From positions 310,001 through 374,000 of the forward strand of contig CBDBVB010000021.1 of the NCBI GenBank assembly GCA_965212545.1: a stretch of DNA of 64,000 bases, in the 5' to 3' direction. The position numbers and the translations under genes were made by a program. Under the pieces are notes generated by a model. It did no database searches. It worked only from the letters and a program-made list of their open reading frames with translations, and was not told where the DNA came from. This DNA comes from JABDIP01 sp965212545. GTDB taxonomy: Bacteria > Pseudomonadota > Alphaproteobacteria > DSM-16000 > Inquilinaceae. This document shows positions 44,705 through 52,866 of this stretch, in pieces (within the stretch, counting starts at the first letter, position 1; each line of letters starts with the position of its first letter).

Positions 44705-44726
44705 ACTTCGATGCTAATCGAAGTAT
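44703..44726. promoter_or_regulatory. operator-like perfect inverted repeat at the ArsR start
   Basis: ATACTTCGAT (44703-44712) and ATCGAAGTAT (44717-44726) are perfect complements separated by GCTA. The first two bases overlap the regulator's start codon (44702-44704), and the repeat lies 64 bases from the divergent DUF1127 start. ArsR regulators bind such palindromes. Recognition by this ArsR is inferred from position. Confidence 0.72.
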
Positions 44727-44790
44727 TCTCGTCGTGCAATGGGGTAGCCTTCTTCTCGGCGAACACATCGACCGCAAGGAGCCTATGGCC

Positions 44791-45018
44791 ATGAGCAATC
44801 TTCAAGACATGGAACACGAAAACGCAGTCAGTTCGTTTGGTGGAGCCGGCCATACGATCGCGCTCACGGTGGCGGTCCTGGAGGCCCTATGCGCCTGGCG
44901 GGAGCGCTCTCGACAGCGTCGCCATCTTCGGGAACTCGACGAGCGGCTGTTGCGAGATATCGGACTCTCCCGAGATGATGTGCGTCGCGAAGCCGCCAAG
45001 CCCGGCTGGCGCGGTTGA
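44791..45018 (+). CDS. DUF1127 (YjiS-like) small protein
   Basis: The 75-residue protein ends with the DUF1127 segment: ALCAWRERSRQRRHLRELDERLLRDIGLSRDDVRREA, followed by AKPGW. DUF1127 proteins are small, Arg-rich alphaproteobacterial proteins; some bind RNA and influence sRNA turnover and phosphate or carbon metabolism. The ATG at 44791 has AAGGAG 9 bases upstream; another ATG 6 bases earlier is too close to it. It is divergent from the ArsR gene with an operator between them. Confidence 0.87.
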   Translation: MSNLQDMEHENAVSSFGGAGHTIALTVAVLEALCAWRERSRQRRHLRELDERLLRDIGLSRDDVRREAAKPGWRG

Positions 45019-45117
45019 GATTGCCTGGAGAGGCGGTCCAGCGAAGCGCTCTGGCGACGACAATATGGTATGGTCGTCTGGCCGAAACGGTGACCTGAAA
45101 GCGCCTGGAGTGCCGTC

Positions 45118-46293
45118 ATGCCCCTTTCCATCGGTCGCCGAAGCTTCAATGCCGGCGTAGTCGCAAGCACGGCGGGGCTCGGCCTCGCCGCTCAAGGCCG
45201 GCCGGCCATGGCCCAGGCCGATTATCGCGGCCCCAACGTCATCCTGGTGCGGTTCGGGGGCGGCGTGCGGCGGCGCGAGACGATCGACACCGAGCACACC
45301 TACGCGCCGTTCCTGGCCCACACCCTGGCGGCGCGCGGAACGTTGTTCCGCGATATGCGGATCGAATCGTTGGACGGGATCGAGACCGGCCATGGGCACG
45401 GCACGCTGTATACGCTGACCGGACGCTACGACCGCTACGAGGATATCGCCGGGGCGGCTTTCAAAGAGCGCTATGAACCCCGGGCACCGACCCTGTTCGA
45501 ATATCTGCGCCGCGCCTGGAACGTGCCGGCGCACCAGACCCTGCTGGTCAATGGCGAGGACCGGACCGACGAGGAGTTCTTCACCTTCAGCAATCATCAC
45601 CTCTATGGCATCGCCTATCGCTCGCAGGTGCTGAGCCTGTATCGATTCAAGACCCATCTGCTGCGCCGGCAGGTGGCCAATACACAGCCGGACGATCCGA
45701 ATTACGCAGATCTGAGCGAGGAACTGGCCAAGCTAGAATCCCTTGATTACCGGCAAACGGCGGGCCAGCCGCAATCGCCGGAGATCGAGGCGTTCTGGGA
45801 CCGCTGGCGGCGCTTCTACGGGGAGTCCGGCTTCGTCAATCCGCGCGGCGACACGCTGCTGACCGAACTCGCCGTCAGGGCGATCGGCGAGCTTCGCCCG
45901 AAGCTGCTGATGATCAACTACCAGGATCCCGACTACGTGCATTGGGGCGTGGCCAGCCACTACACCCGCGGCATCTCGATCATCGATCAGGGCCTGCAGC
46001 GTCTGGTGGCGACTGTGGAGGCCGATCCGGAATACCGCGACAACACGGTGTTCGTGGTCGTTCCCGATTGCGGCCGCGACGACAACCAACTGATGGCGGT
46101 GCCCTACCAGCACCATTTCAACAGCCGCTCGGCGCATGAGATCTGGGCGCTTGTCTTCGGGCCGGGGATCGCCCGCGGCGAAATCGTCGACCGGCCGGTC
46201 GACCAGATCGGCATCGCCCCCACCATCGGCCGGGTGATGGGATTCGATACGGAGATTGCCGAGGGATCGGTGCTGGCCGAGGCCTTCGCATGA
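45118..46293 (+). CDS. alkaline phosphatase superfamily-like exported protein with degenerate metal site
   Basis: The 391-residue protein begins with a Tat-like signal (GRRSFNAGVVASTAGLGLAA, ending near AMAQA). It resembles sulfatase/phosphatase-superfamily proteins: NVILVRFGGGVRR replaces the usual DG(L/V)R metal loop, GHGHGTLYTLTGRYDRY occupies the nucleophile region, and YQDPDYVHWG supplies Asp and His ligands. VVPDCGRDD stands where SDHG is usual, and FNSRSAHEIWALVFGPG gives the last His. Thus some metal ligands are kept and others lost, so hydrolytic activity is uncertain. The stop overlaps the start of a membrane protein by 4 bases, implying a functional pair in the periplasm and inner membrane. 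Confidence 0.68.
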   Translation: MPLSIGRRSFNAGVVASTAGLGLAAQGRPAMAQADYRGPNVILVRFGGGVRRRETIDTEHTYAPFLAHTLAARGTLFRDMRIESLDGIETGHGHGTLYTLTGRYDRYEDIAGAAFKERYEPRAPTLFEYLRRAWNVPAHQTLLVNGEDRTDEEFFTFSNHHLYGIAYRSQVLSLYRFKTHLLRRQVANTQPDDPNYADLSEELAKLESLDYRQTAGQPQSPEIEAFWDRWRRFYGESGFVNPRGDTLLTELAVRAIGELRPKLLMINYQDPDYVHWGVASHYTRGISIIDQGLQRLVATVEADPEYRDNTVFVVVPDCGRDDNQLMAVPYQHHFNSRSAHEIWALVFGPGIARGEIVDRPVDQIGIAPTIGRVMGFDTEIAEGSVLAEAFA

Positions 46294-47429
46294 CGGCGAT
46301 ATACGGCCGGCGTCGGGGCCGTTGGCCTTGGCGCGCGTTGATGTTCGTCTTGAAATACGTGATCGGCGTATTGCTCTGCCTGACGCCGCTGACGGCGATC
46401 CTGGCCGTCGGCTGGTCGTATCGGCTGATGCAGCGCTCGACGCTGAAGCGCTGGCATCGCCTGAGCGGATTTGGCGCCGATGGGACCGGTTTCACCGATT
46501 TCGCGCTGGGCGACAGCGGGACGGCGGATCATGTCGGCTGGCCCAACTGGATCCTCGGCTCGCCGGATGCCGAATGGCGCATCGATGCCGGTCCCGGCCG
46601 TGTGACGGTCCTGATGAGGCGCATTGCCGGATCGCTCTGGGCTAATTTGAGGATCGGGTTCCAGGCGACGGTCAACACGGCGCTGCTCGTCCTGCCCTGT
46701 GGAGCGCTGTGGCTGTTGTCCTGGTGGGGCGGATGGCAGAACTCGTTCCACAAGGGCTACGAGCAGGCCTGGGTCGGCCCGGTGGTCGGAATTCTCGGGA
46801 TCGCCCTGTTCATTCTGGTGATGACCTATGTGCCGATGGCCCAGGCGCGTCAGGCGGCGGCCGGCACCTGGAGGGCCTTCTGGGATGTCCCGTTGATCCG
46901 CCGGCTGTTGCGCCGGCGACGGTTGGCCGGTCTGGGCATTGCCGCGCTGTACGTGATCCTGGCGGCCCCGATCATGGCCATAAGGGCGGCGCCGCTGTTC
47001 ATCGGGAGCCAGATCGAAGGGCTGCCGCCGGCCGAGCTCAATGCGATCGCCGACCAGTATTTCCTGTTCGCGACCGCCGCCCTTTTTCCGCTGCACATCC
47101 TGGCCCGCCTCGCCGCGGCAAGGGTCTATGCCCGCGCCATGTTCGACAGCGTGCAGGCCGGCGATGTGCATGTGGATGAATTGACACCCTACGAGCGAAG
47201 GGCGCTGGCCCGGCTGCGCGTGGCGCCGTCGGGGGCGCAATCTCGTGGCGGTGCGGTCGGCCGCGTGGCCGCTTCGTTGCCGCGAGCAGTGGTCGTCGCG
47301 CTGACCTGGGCGATCTGGTTCGCGGTCGTCGCACAGCTCTACATCTCACAGTTCCTGAACTATGCCTGGTTCGGCTGGCTGAACCACCCGCTGATCCTGC
47401 TGCCATGGGTCCGCTACGTGCCGGTTTGA
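46290..47429 (+). CDS. integral membrane protein coupled to the phosphatase-like gene
   Basis: The 379-residue protein has about seven to eight hydrophobic segments: one near residue 20-40, a pair at about 128-188, several at 209-280 and two at 330-375. A soluble loop (about 45-115) faces one side. The topology resembles DUF4013-like proteins, but no family is certain. Translation is coupled to the alkaline phosphatase-like gene (ATGA). It probably anchors or cooperates with that exported protein. Function unknown. Confidence 0.68.
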   Translation: MTAIYGRRRGRWPWRALMFVLKYVIGVLLCLTPLTAILAVGWSYRLMQRSTLKRWHRLSGFGADGTGFTDFALGDSGTADHVGWPNWILGSPDAEWRIDAGPGRVTVLMRRIAGSLWANLRIGFQATVNTALLVLPCGALWLLSWWGGWQNSFHKGYEQAWVGPVVGILGIALFILVMTYVPMAQARQAAAGTWRAFWDVPLIRRLLRRRRLAGLGIAALYVILAAPIMAIRAAPLFIGSQIEGLPPAELNAIADQYFLFATAALFPLHILARLAAARVYARAMFDSVQAGDVHVDELTPYERRALARLRVAPSGAQSRGGAVGRVAASLPRAVVVALTWAIWFAVVAQLYISQFLNYAWFGWLNHPLILLPWVRYVPV

Positions 47430-47503
47430 CGCAAATATACCGGTCCAAGTGTGCCGCTCTCACGACGCGGTAGCGGTTCGGCCGCAGCGCGTCGATCCGG
47501 AGT

Positions 47504-48262
47504 TCAGCCGCCGCGCAGACGGTTCAGATCGTCGATCGCCCGTTTGACCTGCGGATCCTCGCGCAGGCCCGGGTTCGCCGCGATGAACCGGTCCGCCATA
47601 TGGCCAGCCGCATCATAGCGGCCGATCTGGGTGTTGCACTGAATGCCGGTCAGCACGAGGTTCTTGTCTGAGATCAACGCTGGACGATCCGCCATGGCGC
47701 GATCGACGGCCTCGGCGGCTTGCCCGCAATCGCCCTGGGCTTGCAGCATCAGGGCCAGCAACTGGTTGATGACCCAGTTGTCGTACTGGGCCCGGGTACG
47801 CTGCAGATGGGTAATCGCATCCGGCAATCGGTTCTGCCGATAGAGCGCGACGGCATACTCCCGGTGCGCCGAGAAATTCGACGGCGCCTCGTCGATCGCC
47901 TTGGCGTAGCTTTGCTCCGCCAGCCCCCAATTGCCGGCGCAGGCATAGCCCTGGCCTCTGATGAGATAAAGATCGTCGAGAAGTATGGGGTTGGCAGCGA
48001 GACCGGCCTCGGCGGTCGAGATGGCGTCGTCGCATTGCCCGAGGCCGATATAGGCCTTGGCCAGGATCTCCTCGTAGAGCCCAGTGCCCTTGCAGCGCTC
48101 TTCATGCGCCGCGATCTCCGAGATGCTCATCGCCAGTTCCTGCGGCGACCAGAGTAGGGGAGGCAGGTCGTTCCGGCACGAGTTGCGCCGCAGCATCTCA
48201 TTGGCCTCAGCCGCGGTTGCGGCCACGATAGCCGTGGCGAGAAGGAGCAAGGCAATGCGCAT
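47504..48262 (-). CDS. exported TPR-repeat protein
   Basis: The 252-residue protein has a signal peptide (MRIALLLLATAIVAATAAEA). Tandem TPR units follow: ILAKAYIGLGQCDDAISTAEAGLAANP, YLIRGQGYACAGNWGLAEQSYAKAIDEAP, YAVALYRQNRLPDAITHLQRT and LALMLQAQGDCGQAAEAVDRA. Six cysteines in the mature part suggest disulphides. TPR domains mediate protein contacts; partner unknown. It is convergent with the membrane protein gene and belongs to the block that interrupts the pur cluster. Confidence 0.75.
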   Translation of the reverse strand: MRIALLLLATAIVAATAAEANEMLRRNSCRNDLPPLLWSPQELAMSISEIAAHEERCKGTGLYEEILAKAYIGLGQCDDAISTAEAGLAANPILLDDLYLIRGQGYACAGNWGLAEQSYAKAIDEAPSNFSAHREYAVALYRQNRLPDAITHLQRTRAQYDNWVINQLLALMLQAQGDCGQAAEAVDRAMADRPALISDKNLVLTGIQCNTQIGRYDAAGHMADRFIAANPGLREDPQVKRAIDDLNRLRGG

Positions 48263-48355
48263 TGAAAGCCTCCGAGAATGCGACTGATCGCCGGGAGTAG
48301 AGCGAATCCATTAAGAACCGACAAACGGATCAGGTGCGATGGGCGGCACGCTCCG

Positions 48356-48745
48356 TCAGACGGAGGGGCATTTCGCGGCGGCGATCTCCGCTTCGATCCG
48401 GGCGATGACGGCCGGAATGTCGCGGCGGGAGCGAGTCAGAACGAAGCCGCTCTGCAGATCCAGCCCGTCCTTCTGCCATTCCAATACGATGATCCTCGGT
48501 ACTCCGGCCCATCGGCCGGCATGCCATGCCTTCAGCGAGACTCGGCTCACCGCGTTCAACGGGATGACGATTGGTTTGCGGATAAGGAAGCGGCGGAAAT
48601 GGAGTTCGCCATCCTGGCACCAGAACCGCCCCAGACCGCGTGCTAGGAACCCGTCGTTGCGATAGCGCCGATACCAGATCCCGTCGCGGACGGTGCCGAG
48701 ATAGTGGCCAATCGGCGGCTTCGAGTCGGCGCGAAGATCGGACAT
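48356..48745 (-). CDS. hypothetical protein (129 aa), PH-like strand pattern
   Basis: The 129-residue protein reads as a series of beta strands (GIWYRRYRNDGFLARGLGRFWCQDGELHF, RKPIVIPLNAVSRVSLK, PRIIVLEWQKDGLDLQSGFVL) with a terminal helix (DIPAVIARIEAEIAAA). This order, strands then helix, is like a bacterial PH or GRAM domain, but that is inference. The ATG at 48745 is preferred over an upstream TTG that would overlap the small membrane-protein gene. Function unknown. Confidence 0.6.
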   Translation of the reverse strand: MSDLRADSKPPIGHYLGTVRDGIWYRRYRNDGFLARGLGRFWCQDGELHFRRFLIRKPIVIPLNAVSRVSLKAWHAGRWAGVPRIIVLEWQKDGLDLQSGFVLTRSRRDIPAVIARIEAEIAAAKCPSV

Positions 48746-48834
48746 TTCCGCGGTCAGCGTCTGGTCCTGGATGGGGAGGGCAAGATGGCACGAGCGGCAG
48801 CCTGTCAGGAAGGGAACCTTACTTTCCCCGGAAC

Positions 48835-48993
48835 TCAATTGGCTTGGTCATTTGGCTTTCTGTCAAGGGCAGCGTAAACAATGCCCTCTAAGATCAGAAT
48901 GCCGCCAACAATATAACCAAACGTATTTGTCGTGAAAAAAAGTGTGACTGCGAGTAGGAAATTCAGAGTAAGAAAAGCGTAGGCACCTTTCAC
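48835..48993 (-). CDS. 52-residue membrane protein, probably two transmembrane helices
   Basis: GTG start preceded by an excellent GGAGG site; the frame encodes VKGAYAFLTLNFLLAVTLFF, then TTNTFGYIVGGILILEGIVY, then a polar tail AALDRKPNDQAN. Two hydrophobic helices joined by a short polar turn are clear. The reading frame is AT-rich compared with neighbours, which suggests recent acquisition. The open frame continues upstream without an ATG. Not recognised as a named family; the ribosome binding site and protein pattern make it more than chance. Confidence 0.55.
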   Translation of the reverse strand: MKGAYAFLTLNFLLAVTLFFTTNTFGYIVGGILILEGIVYAALDRKPNDQAN

Positions 48994-49084
48994 CCGCCCC
49001 TCCTTAATGTAATCAATTATTCGATCTGAGATCTGACCGCGTGATTTGGACGCACATTCGCGAGGTGGGGCAGGCGGGGTGTCG

Positions 49085-49327
49085 CTATCCCTGAATGTCG
49101 ATCGCGTAGGTCTCGATCACCGGGTTGGCAAGCAGGGTCCGGCACATCTTGTCGACATGCTCCCTGGCCTTGTCGGGGTCGGTTTCCGCCAGATCCAGCT
49201 CGATCAGCTTGCCCTGGCGCACGTCGCCGACGCCGTCGAATCCGAGGCTGCCCAGAGCGTGCTCGATGGCCTTGCCCTGGGGGTCCAGGACGCCCTGCTT
49301 CAGGGTGATCTCGACCCGCGCCTTCAT
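49085..49327 (-). CDS. purS: phosphoribosylformylglycinamidine synthase subunit PurS
   Basis: The 80-residue protein MKARVEITLKQGVLDPQGKA ... GKLIELDLAETD ... LLANPVIETYAIDI is a standard PurS. It bridges PurL and PurQ and channels ammonia. Its ATG overlaps the purC stop by 4 bases. Normally purQ follows at once; here the next pur gene is about 5 kb further on in the same orientation, behind inserted genes of both orientations, so purS and purQL must use separate promoters. Confidence 0.96.
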   Translation of the reverse strand: MKARVEITLKQGVLDPQGKAIEHALGSLGFDGVGDVRQGKLIELDLAETDPDKAREHVDKMCRTLLANPVIETYAIDIQG

Positions 49328-50097
49328 GCCTTGGCCTCGCCGCCGGCGGCCTTTATGTCCTTGACGTCGCCCTCGGGCAGAATGCCCAGTCGGCGCGCCA
49401 CCTCGCGATAGGCCTCTTCGACATTGCCGAGGTCCTGGCGGAACCGGTCCTTGTCCATCTTCTCGTTGGTCTGGGCGTCCCACAGGCGGCAATTGTCCGG
49501 GCTGATCTCGTCGGCCAGCACGATCCGCACCTCGCCGTTTTCGTTGTACAGGCGGCCGAACTCCAGCTTGAAGTCGACCAGCCTCAGGCCCACTCCCAGG
49601 AACAGTCCGGTCAGGTAGTCGTTGACCCTGAGCGCCAGGGCCATCATGTCGTCCAGATCCTGCGGCGTCGCCCAGCCGAAGGCGGTGATGTGCTCTTCCG
49701 ACACCATCGGGTCATTCAGTTCGTCGGATTTGTAATAGTACTCGACGATCGACCGCGGCAGCGGCGTGCCGTCCTCGACGTTGAATCGCTTGGCAAAAGA
49801 GCCGGCCGCGATGTTGCGTACCACGACCTCGACCGGGACGATCTCCAACTCGTAAACCAGTTGCTCGCGCATGTTCAGGCGCTTCACGAAATGGGTCGGG
49901 ATGCCCATTTCGGCCAGGCGGGTCATCAGGTATTCGGAGATTCGGTTGTTCAGCACCCCTTTGCCCGAGATCACGCCCTTCTTCTGATTGTTGAAGGCGG
50001 TGGCGTCGTCCTTGAAATACTGGACGAGCGTTCCCGGCTCGGGGCCTTCGAAGAGCACCTTCGCCTTGCCCTCGTAAATCCGCCTGCGACGGCTCAT
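49324..50097 (-). CDS. purC: phosphoribosylaminoimidazole-succinocarboxamide synthase
   Basis: The 257-residue SAICAR synthetase begins RRRIYEGKAKVLFEG and continues with FKDDATAFNNQKKG, VVVRNIAAGSF and LADEISPDNCRLWD. It joins aspartate to CAIR with ATP hydrolysis. It is first in a purC-purS pair; a ribosome binding site (AGAGG) and a long palindrome lie upstream. Alphaproteobacteria usually show this pair followed by purQ and purL. Confidence 0.98.
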   Translation of the reverse strand: MSRRRRIYEGKAKVLFEGPEPGTLVQYFKDDATAFNNQKKGVISGKGVLNNRISEYLMTRLAEMGIPTHFVKRLNMREQLVYELEIVPVEVVVRNIAAGSFAKRFNVEDGTPLPRSIVEYYYKSDELNDPMVSEEHITAFGWATPQDLDDMMALALRVNDYLTGLFLGVGLRLVDFKLEFGRLYNENGEVRIVLADEISPDNCRLWDAQTNEKMDKDRFRQDLGNVEEAYREVARRLGILPEGDVKDIKAAGGEAKA

Positions 50098-50138
50098 TGT
50101 CTTATGCCTCTGATGGAAAAGCTTTACGCGGCCTGTAC

Positions 50139-50163
50139 CTAGTGGTCTGATTTAGACCACTAG
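50139..50163. promoter_or_regulatory. perfect palindrome upstream of purC
   Basis: CTAGTGGTCT and AGACCACTAG, exact complements, flank GATTT, 42-66 bases before the purC start. There is no T-run on either side, so a terminator is unlikely. The TGGTC...GACCA halves resemble GntR-family (FadR-like) operators. It is a candidate operator of purC; the binding protein is unknown. Confidence 0.55.
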
Positions 50164-50218
50164 CGTTGCCTGTAACGCTCATATAGCAGTCCTGGGGCGC
50201 GTTCTCAATTGGCGCAGG

Positions 50219-50971
50219 TCACGCCAGATCGATTGGAAGGTATGGCGTTTCATCAGGACGGCCGGCGGCAAATCGCCAGACCGGCCCGGTGTTGGCAAGG
50301 CGCGACGCCGGCAGCGCGATCAGGCTCGACGAGAGGGTGCCGAAACCGGCATCGGTGACCACGCACATATCGCCGAGCGGTCCTGACGGCGCGCCCCGGG
50401 CCGCCATCAGTTCCTGCCAGGCGTTCCAGCCGCCGGCCTGCGGTTCGGGCGTTTCTGCGGTGCGGAACTGCGAAAGATAGGTGGCGATGCGCGGACTCGA
50501 AGGGTCGTTTCGGTCGCCGGCAGTCAGCATCGACAGGCCGGGCGGCAACGGCTTGACCTCGAGGTAACCGCGACCGTCCTCGCGATTGGCCAGCCAATAG
50601 GCGTCGCGATTGTCGGCGACCACCATGTTGAAGCCGCGATAGGCATTGGCGTTCAGATCGGCCAGGGCAATCGCCGCCTCGTCGGCATCGGCATGCTCCA
50701 GGGCCTCCAGCACCAGCTCGCCGCGGCTGCGCTTGTCCGACGCCGGACCCAGCGTGCCGCGCCGGTTCATGATGGCGGCAACGACGCCGTGATCGTTGAG
50801 CGCCAGCCAGGTCCCGTCGGCCAACTCGTCATACCCGCCGATCACATTCGGCCGGTCTTCCCAATGCCGCGCCGGCGGCCGCCAGGGCCGGTCCTGATTC
50901 TCGTCGCGGTTGGCGGCAATCAGCACCGGCCAGTCGCTTTCCGGCCGCCGAAGGATGACTAGAGTGCACAT
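50219..50971 (-). CDS. NRDE family (TANGO2-like) protein
   Basis: The 250-residue protein begins MCTLVILRRP, with Cys at position 2 as in N-terminal-nucleophile folds, and has the eponymous AANRDENQDRPWRPP. GTWLALNDHGVVAAIMNRRG and GFNMVVADNRDAYWL follow. Eukaryotic TANGO2 relatives have been linked to haem or lipid handling; bacterial members are not characterised. The start at 50971 was chosen to expose Cys2; an upstream in-frame start adds 16 residues. It sits between purC and the DUF1476 gene, an insertion relative to the usual order. Confidence 0.88.
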   Translation of the reverse strand: MCTLVILRRPESDWPVLIAANRDENQDRPWRPPARHWEDRPNVIGGYDELADGTWLALNDHGVVAAIMNRRGTLGPASDKRSRGELVLEALEHADADEAAIALADLNANAYRGFNMVVADNRDAYWLANREDGRGYLEVKPLPPGLSMLTAGDRNDPSSPRIATYLSQFRTAETPEPQAGGWNAWQELMAARGAPSGPLGDMCVVTDAGFGTLSSSLIALPASRLANTGPVWRFAAGRPDETPYLPIDLA

Positions 50972-51128
50972 GGCGTCACGGCTGGTCTCCTCGACCGCAA
51001 AAAGAAATGCCGGTTTCATTGGCCGGCACGATCGGTATCGCTATATTCCGTAGACGAGATGATCAGCAGGCGCTAGGCAGGCAGATGAAACCCTCCGAGC
51101 CGCCAGAGTTTGGGAGACTGTGTCGACC

Positions 51129-51452
51129 ATGACAACTTTCAACGATCGCGAGAAGGCGTTCGAGAACAAATTCAAGCACGACCAGGACACCCTATTCCGC
51201 ATCCAGATGCGACGGAACAAGCTGCTGGGTATATGGGCCGCGGACCTCATGGGCATGGCCGCCGATCAGGTCGACATGTATGCCAAAGAGGTCGTGATGT
51301 CCGATATGGAGAAACCGGGCGACGACGACGTGCACGACAAGGTCTATGCCGATCTGCATGCCAAGAATGTCGACCTGTCGGACCACCGGCTGCGCAAGAA
51401 GATGGACGAACTTCTGCAGGTCGCACACGACCAGGTGATCGACGAGAAGTAG
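51129..51452 (+). CDS. F1-ATPase inhibitor zeta subunit (DUF1476)
   Basis: The 107-residue protein begins MTTFNDREKAFENKFKHDQD and continues with LFRIQMRRNKLLGIWAADLMG, YAKEVVMSDMEKPGDDDVHDKV. This is the conserved alphaproteobacterial zeta subunit shown in Paracoccus to block ATP hydrolysis by F1 by inserting its N-terminus into the rotor. Cytoplasmic. An in-frame GTG 9 bases upstream is an alternative start. Its place next to purC and purB is conserved in the class. Confidence 0.93.
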   Translation: MTTFNDREKAFENKFKHDQDTLFRIQMRRNKLLGIWAADLMGMAADQVDMYAKEVVMSDMEKPGDDDVHDKVYADLHAKNVDLSDHRLRKKMDELLQVAHDQVIDEK

Positions 51453-51460
51453 CGATCCGG

Positions 51461-52762
51461 TCAGCCGGATTCGGCGAACACCCGCGCGAACACCTCGTCC
51501 ACATGCTTGGTGTGATAGGCGAGGTCGAACAAGGCCGTCAGCTGTTCGTCGCTCAGGTGTTTTCCGATCTCAGAATCCGCCTGCAGCAGTGCCAGGAACT
51601 GGCCTTTGCCGTCCCAGACCGGCATCGCGTTGCGCTGCACGGCGGCGTAGGCGTCCTCGCGGCTCATGCCGGCCTGGGTGAGGGCGAGCAACACCCGCTG
51701 CGAGAAGACCAGCCCGCCCAGCTTGTCCAGATTGGCCTGCATCGCCTCGGGATAGACCGTTAGACGGTCCATCATCCCGGTCAGGCGCACTAGCGCGAAG
51801 TCGAGCGCGATCGTGGCGTCCGGCCCGAATACGCGCTCGACCGAGGAATGCGCGATATCGCGCTCGTGCCATAGCGTCACGTTCTCCAGCGCAGGCACCA
51901 CCGCCGCGCGGACGATTCGCGCCAGACCGGTCAGGTTCTCCGACAGGATCGGGTTGCGCTTATGCGGCATCGCCGACGATCCCTTCTGGCCGGCGGCGAA
52001 GAACTCCTCGGCTTCACGGACCTCGGTGCGCTGCAGGTGCCGGATTTCCGTCGCCAGATTCTCCACCGAACTGGCGATCACCGCCAGCACCGCAAAGAAG
52101 GCTGCGTGCCGATCGCGTGGAATGACCTGGGTGGATACCGGCTCCGGTCTCAAGCCGAGCTTTGCCGCCACATGCGCCTCGACGCTCGGGTCGATATTGG
52201 CGAAGGTGCCGACGGCGCCGGATATGGCGCAGGTGGCCACGTCCTCGCGGGCGGCGGCCAGACGGTCGCGATTTCGGGCGAAGGCGGCATAGTGCCCGGC
52301 CAGCTTCAGTCCGAAGGTCGTGGGTTCGGCGTGGATGCCGTGGCTGCGACCGATGCACACCACATCCTTGTTCGAGACCGCCCGCTGTTTCAGCACCGCC
52401 AGCAAATCATCCAGATCGGCCAGCAACAGGTCCGCCGCCTGGGTCAACTGGACCGCAAGGCATGTGTCCAGCACGTCGGACGAGGTCATGCCCTGGTGGA
52501 CGAACCGCGCATCCGGACCGATATGCTCGGCGAGGTTGGTCAGGAAGGCGATGACGTCGTGCCGGGTCTCGCGCTCGATCTCGTCGATCCGGTCGATCTC
52601 GAAGCGGCCGCGCTTCCAGACCGCCTTGGCGGCGGAATTCGGAATCACACCCAACTCGGCCTGGGCATCGCAGGCATGCGCCTCGATTTCGAGCCAGATC
52701 TTGAACCTGTTCTCGGGTTCCCAGATCCGGGCCATTTCCGGACGGCTGTAGCGTGGAATCAT
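51461..52762 (-). CDS. purB: adenylosuccinate lyase
   Basis: The 433-residue protein starts MIPRYSRPEMARIWEPENRFK. It carries FVHQGMTSSDVLDTCLAVQL, IGRSHGIHAEPTTFGLKLAG with the catalytic His, and the fumarase-superfamily signature GSSAMPHKRNPILSENL with the catalytic Ser loop. It cleaves SAICAR and adenylosuccinate in purine synthesis. The start at 52762 gives the family N-terminus; an upstream in-frame extension of 36 residues is not conserved. It is convergent with the zeta-subunit gene, 8 bases apart. Confidence 0.98.
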   Translation of the reverse strand: MIPRYSRPEMARIWEPENRFKIWLEIEAHACDAQAELGVIPNSAAKAVWKRGRFEIDRIDEIERETRHDVIAFLTNLAEHIGPDARFVHQGMTSSDVLDTCLAVQLTQAADLLLADLDDLLAVLKQRAVSNKDVVCIGRSHGIHAEPTTFGLKLAGHYAAFARNRDRLAAAREDVATCAISGAVGTFANIDPSVEAHVAAKLGLRPEPVSTQVIPRDRHAAFFAVLAVIASSVENLATEIRHLQRTEVREAEEFFAAGQKGSSAMPHKRNPILSENLTGLARIVRAAVVPALENVTLWHERDIAHSSVERVFGPDATIALDFALVRLTGMMDRLTVYPEAMQANLDKLGGLVFSQRVLLALTQAGMSREDAYAAVQRNAMPVWDGKGQFLALLQADSEIGKHLSDEQLTALFDLAYHTKHVDEVFARVFAESG

Positions 52763-52866
52763 TGCAGGATTGCCGCGTTGGACGTTGGGGGCCGCGACCA
52801 TATCAGCGGATAACGGTCGAGGAAATCGTGATCCGGGTGGATTCGCCGACAATCGGGATTTGGCTG

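Noticed and set aside
50139..50163. palindrome upstream of purC as a transcription terminator
   Set aside because: No T-run on either strand and it lies just upstream of a gene start, so an operator is the more likely reading.
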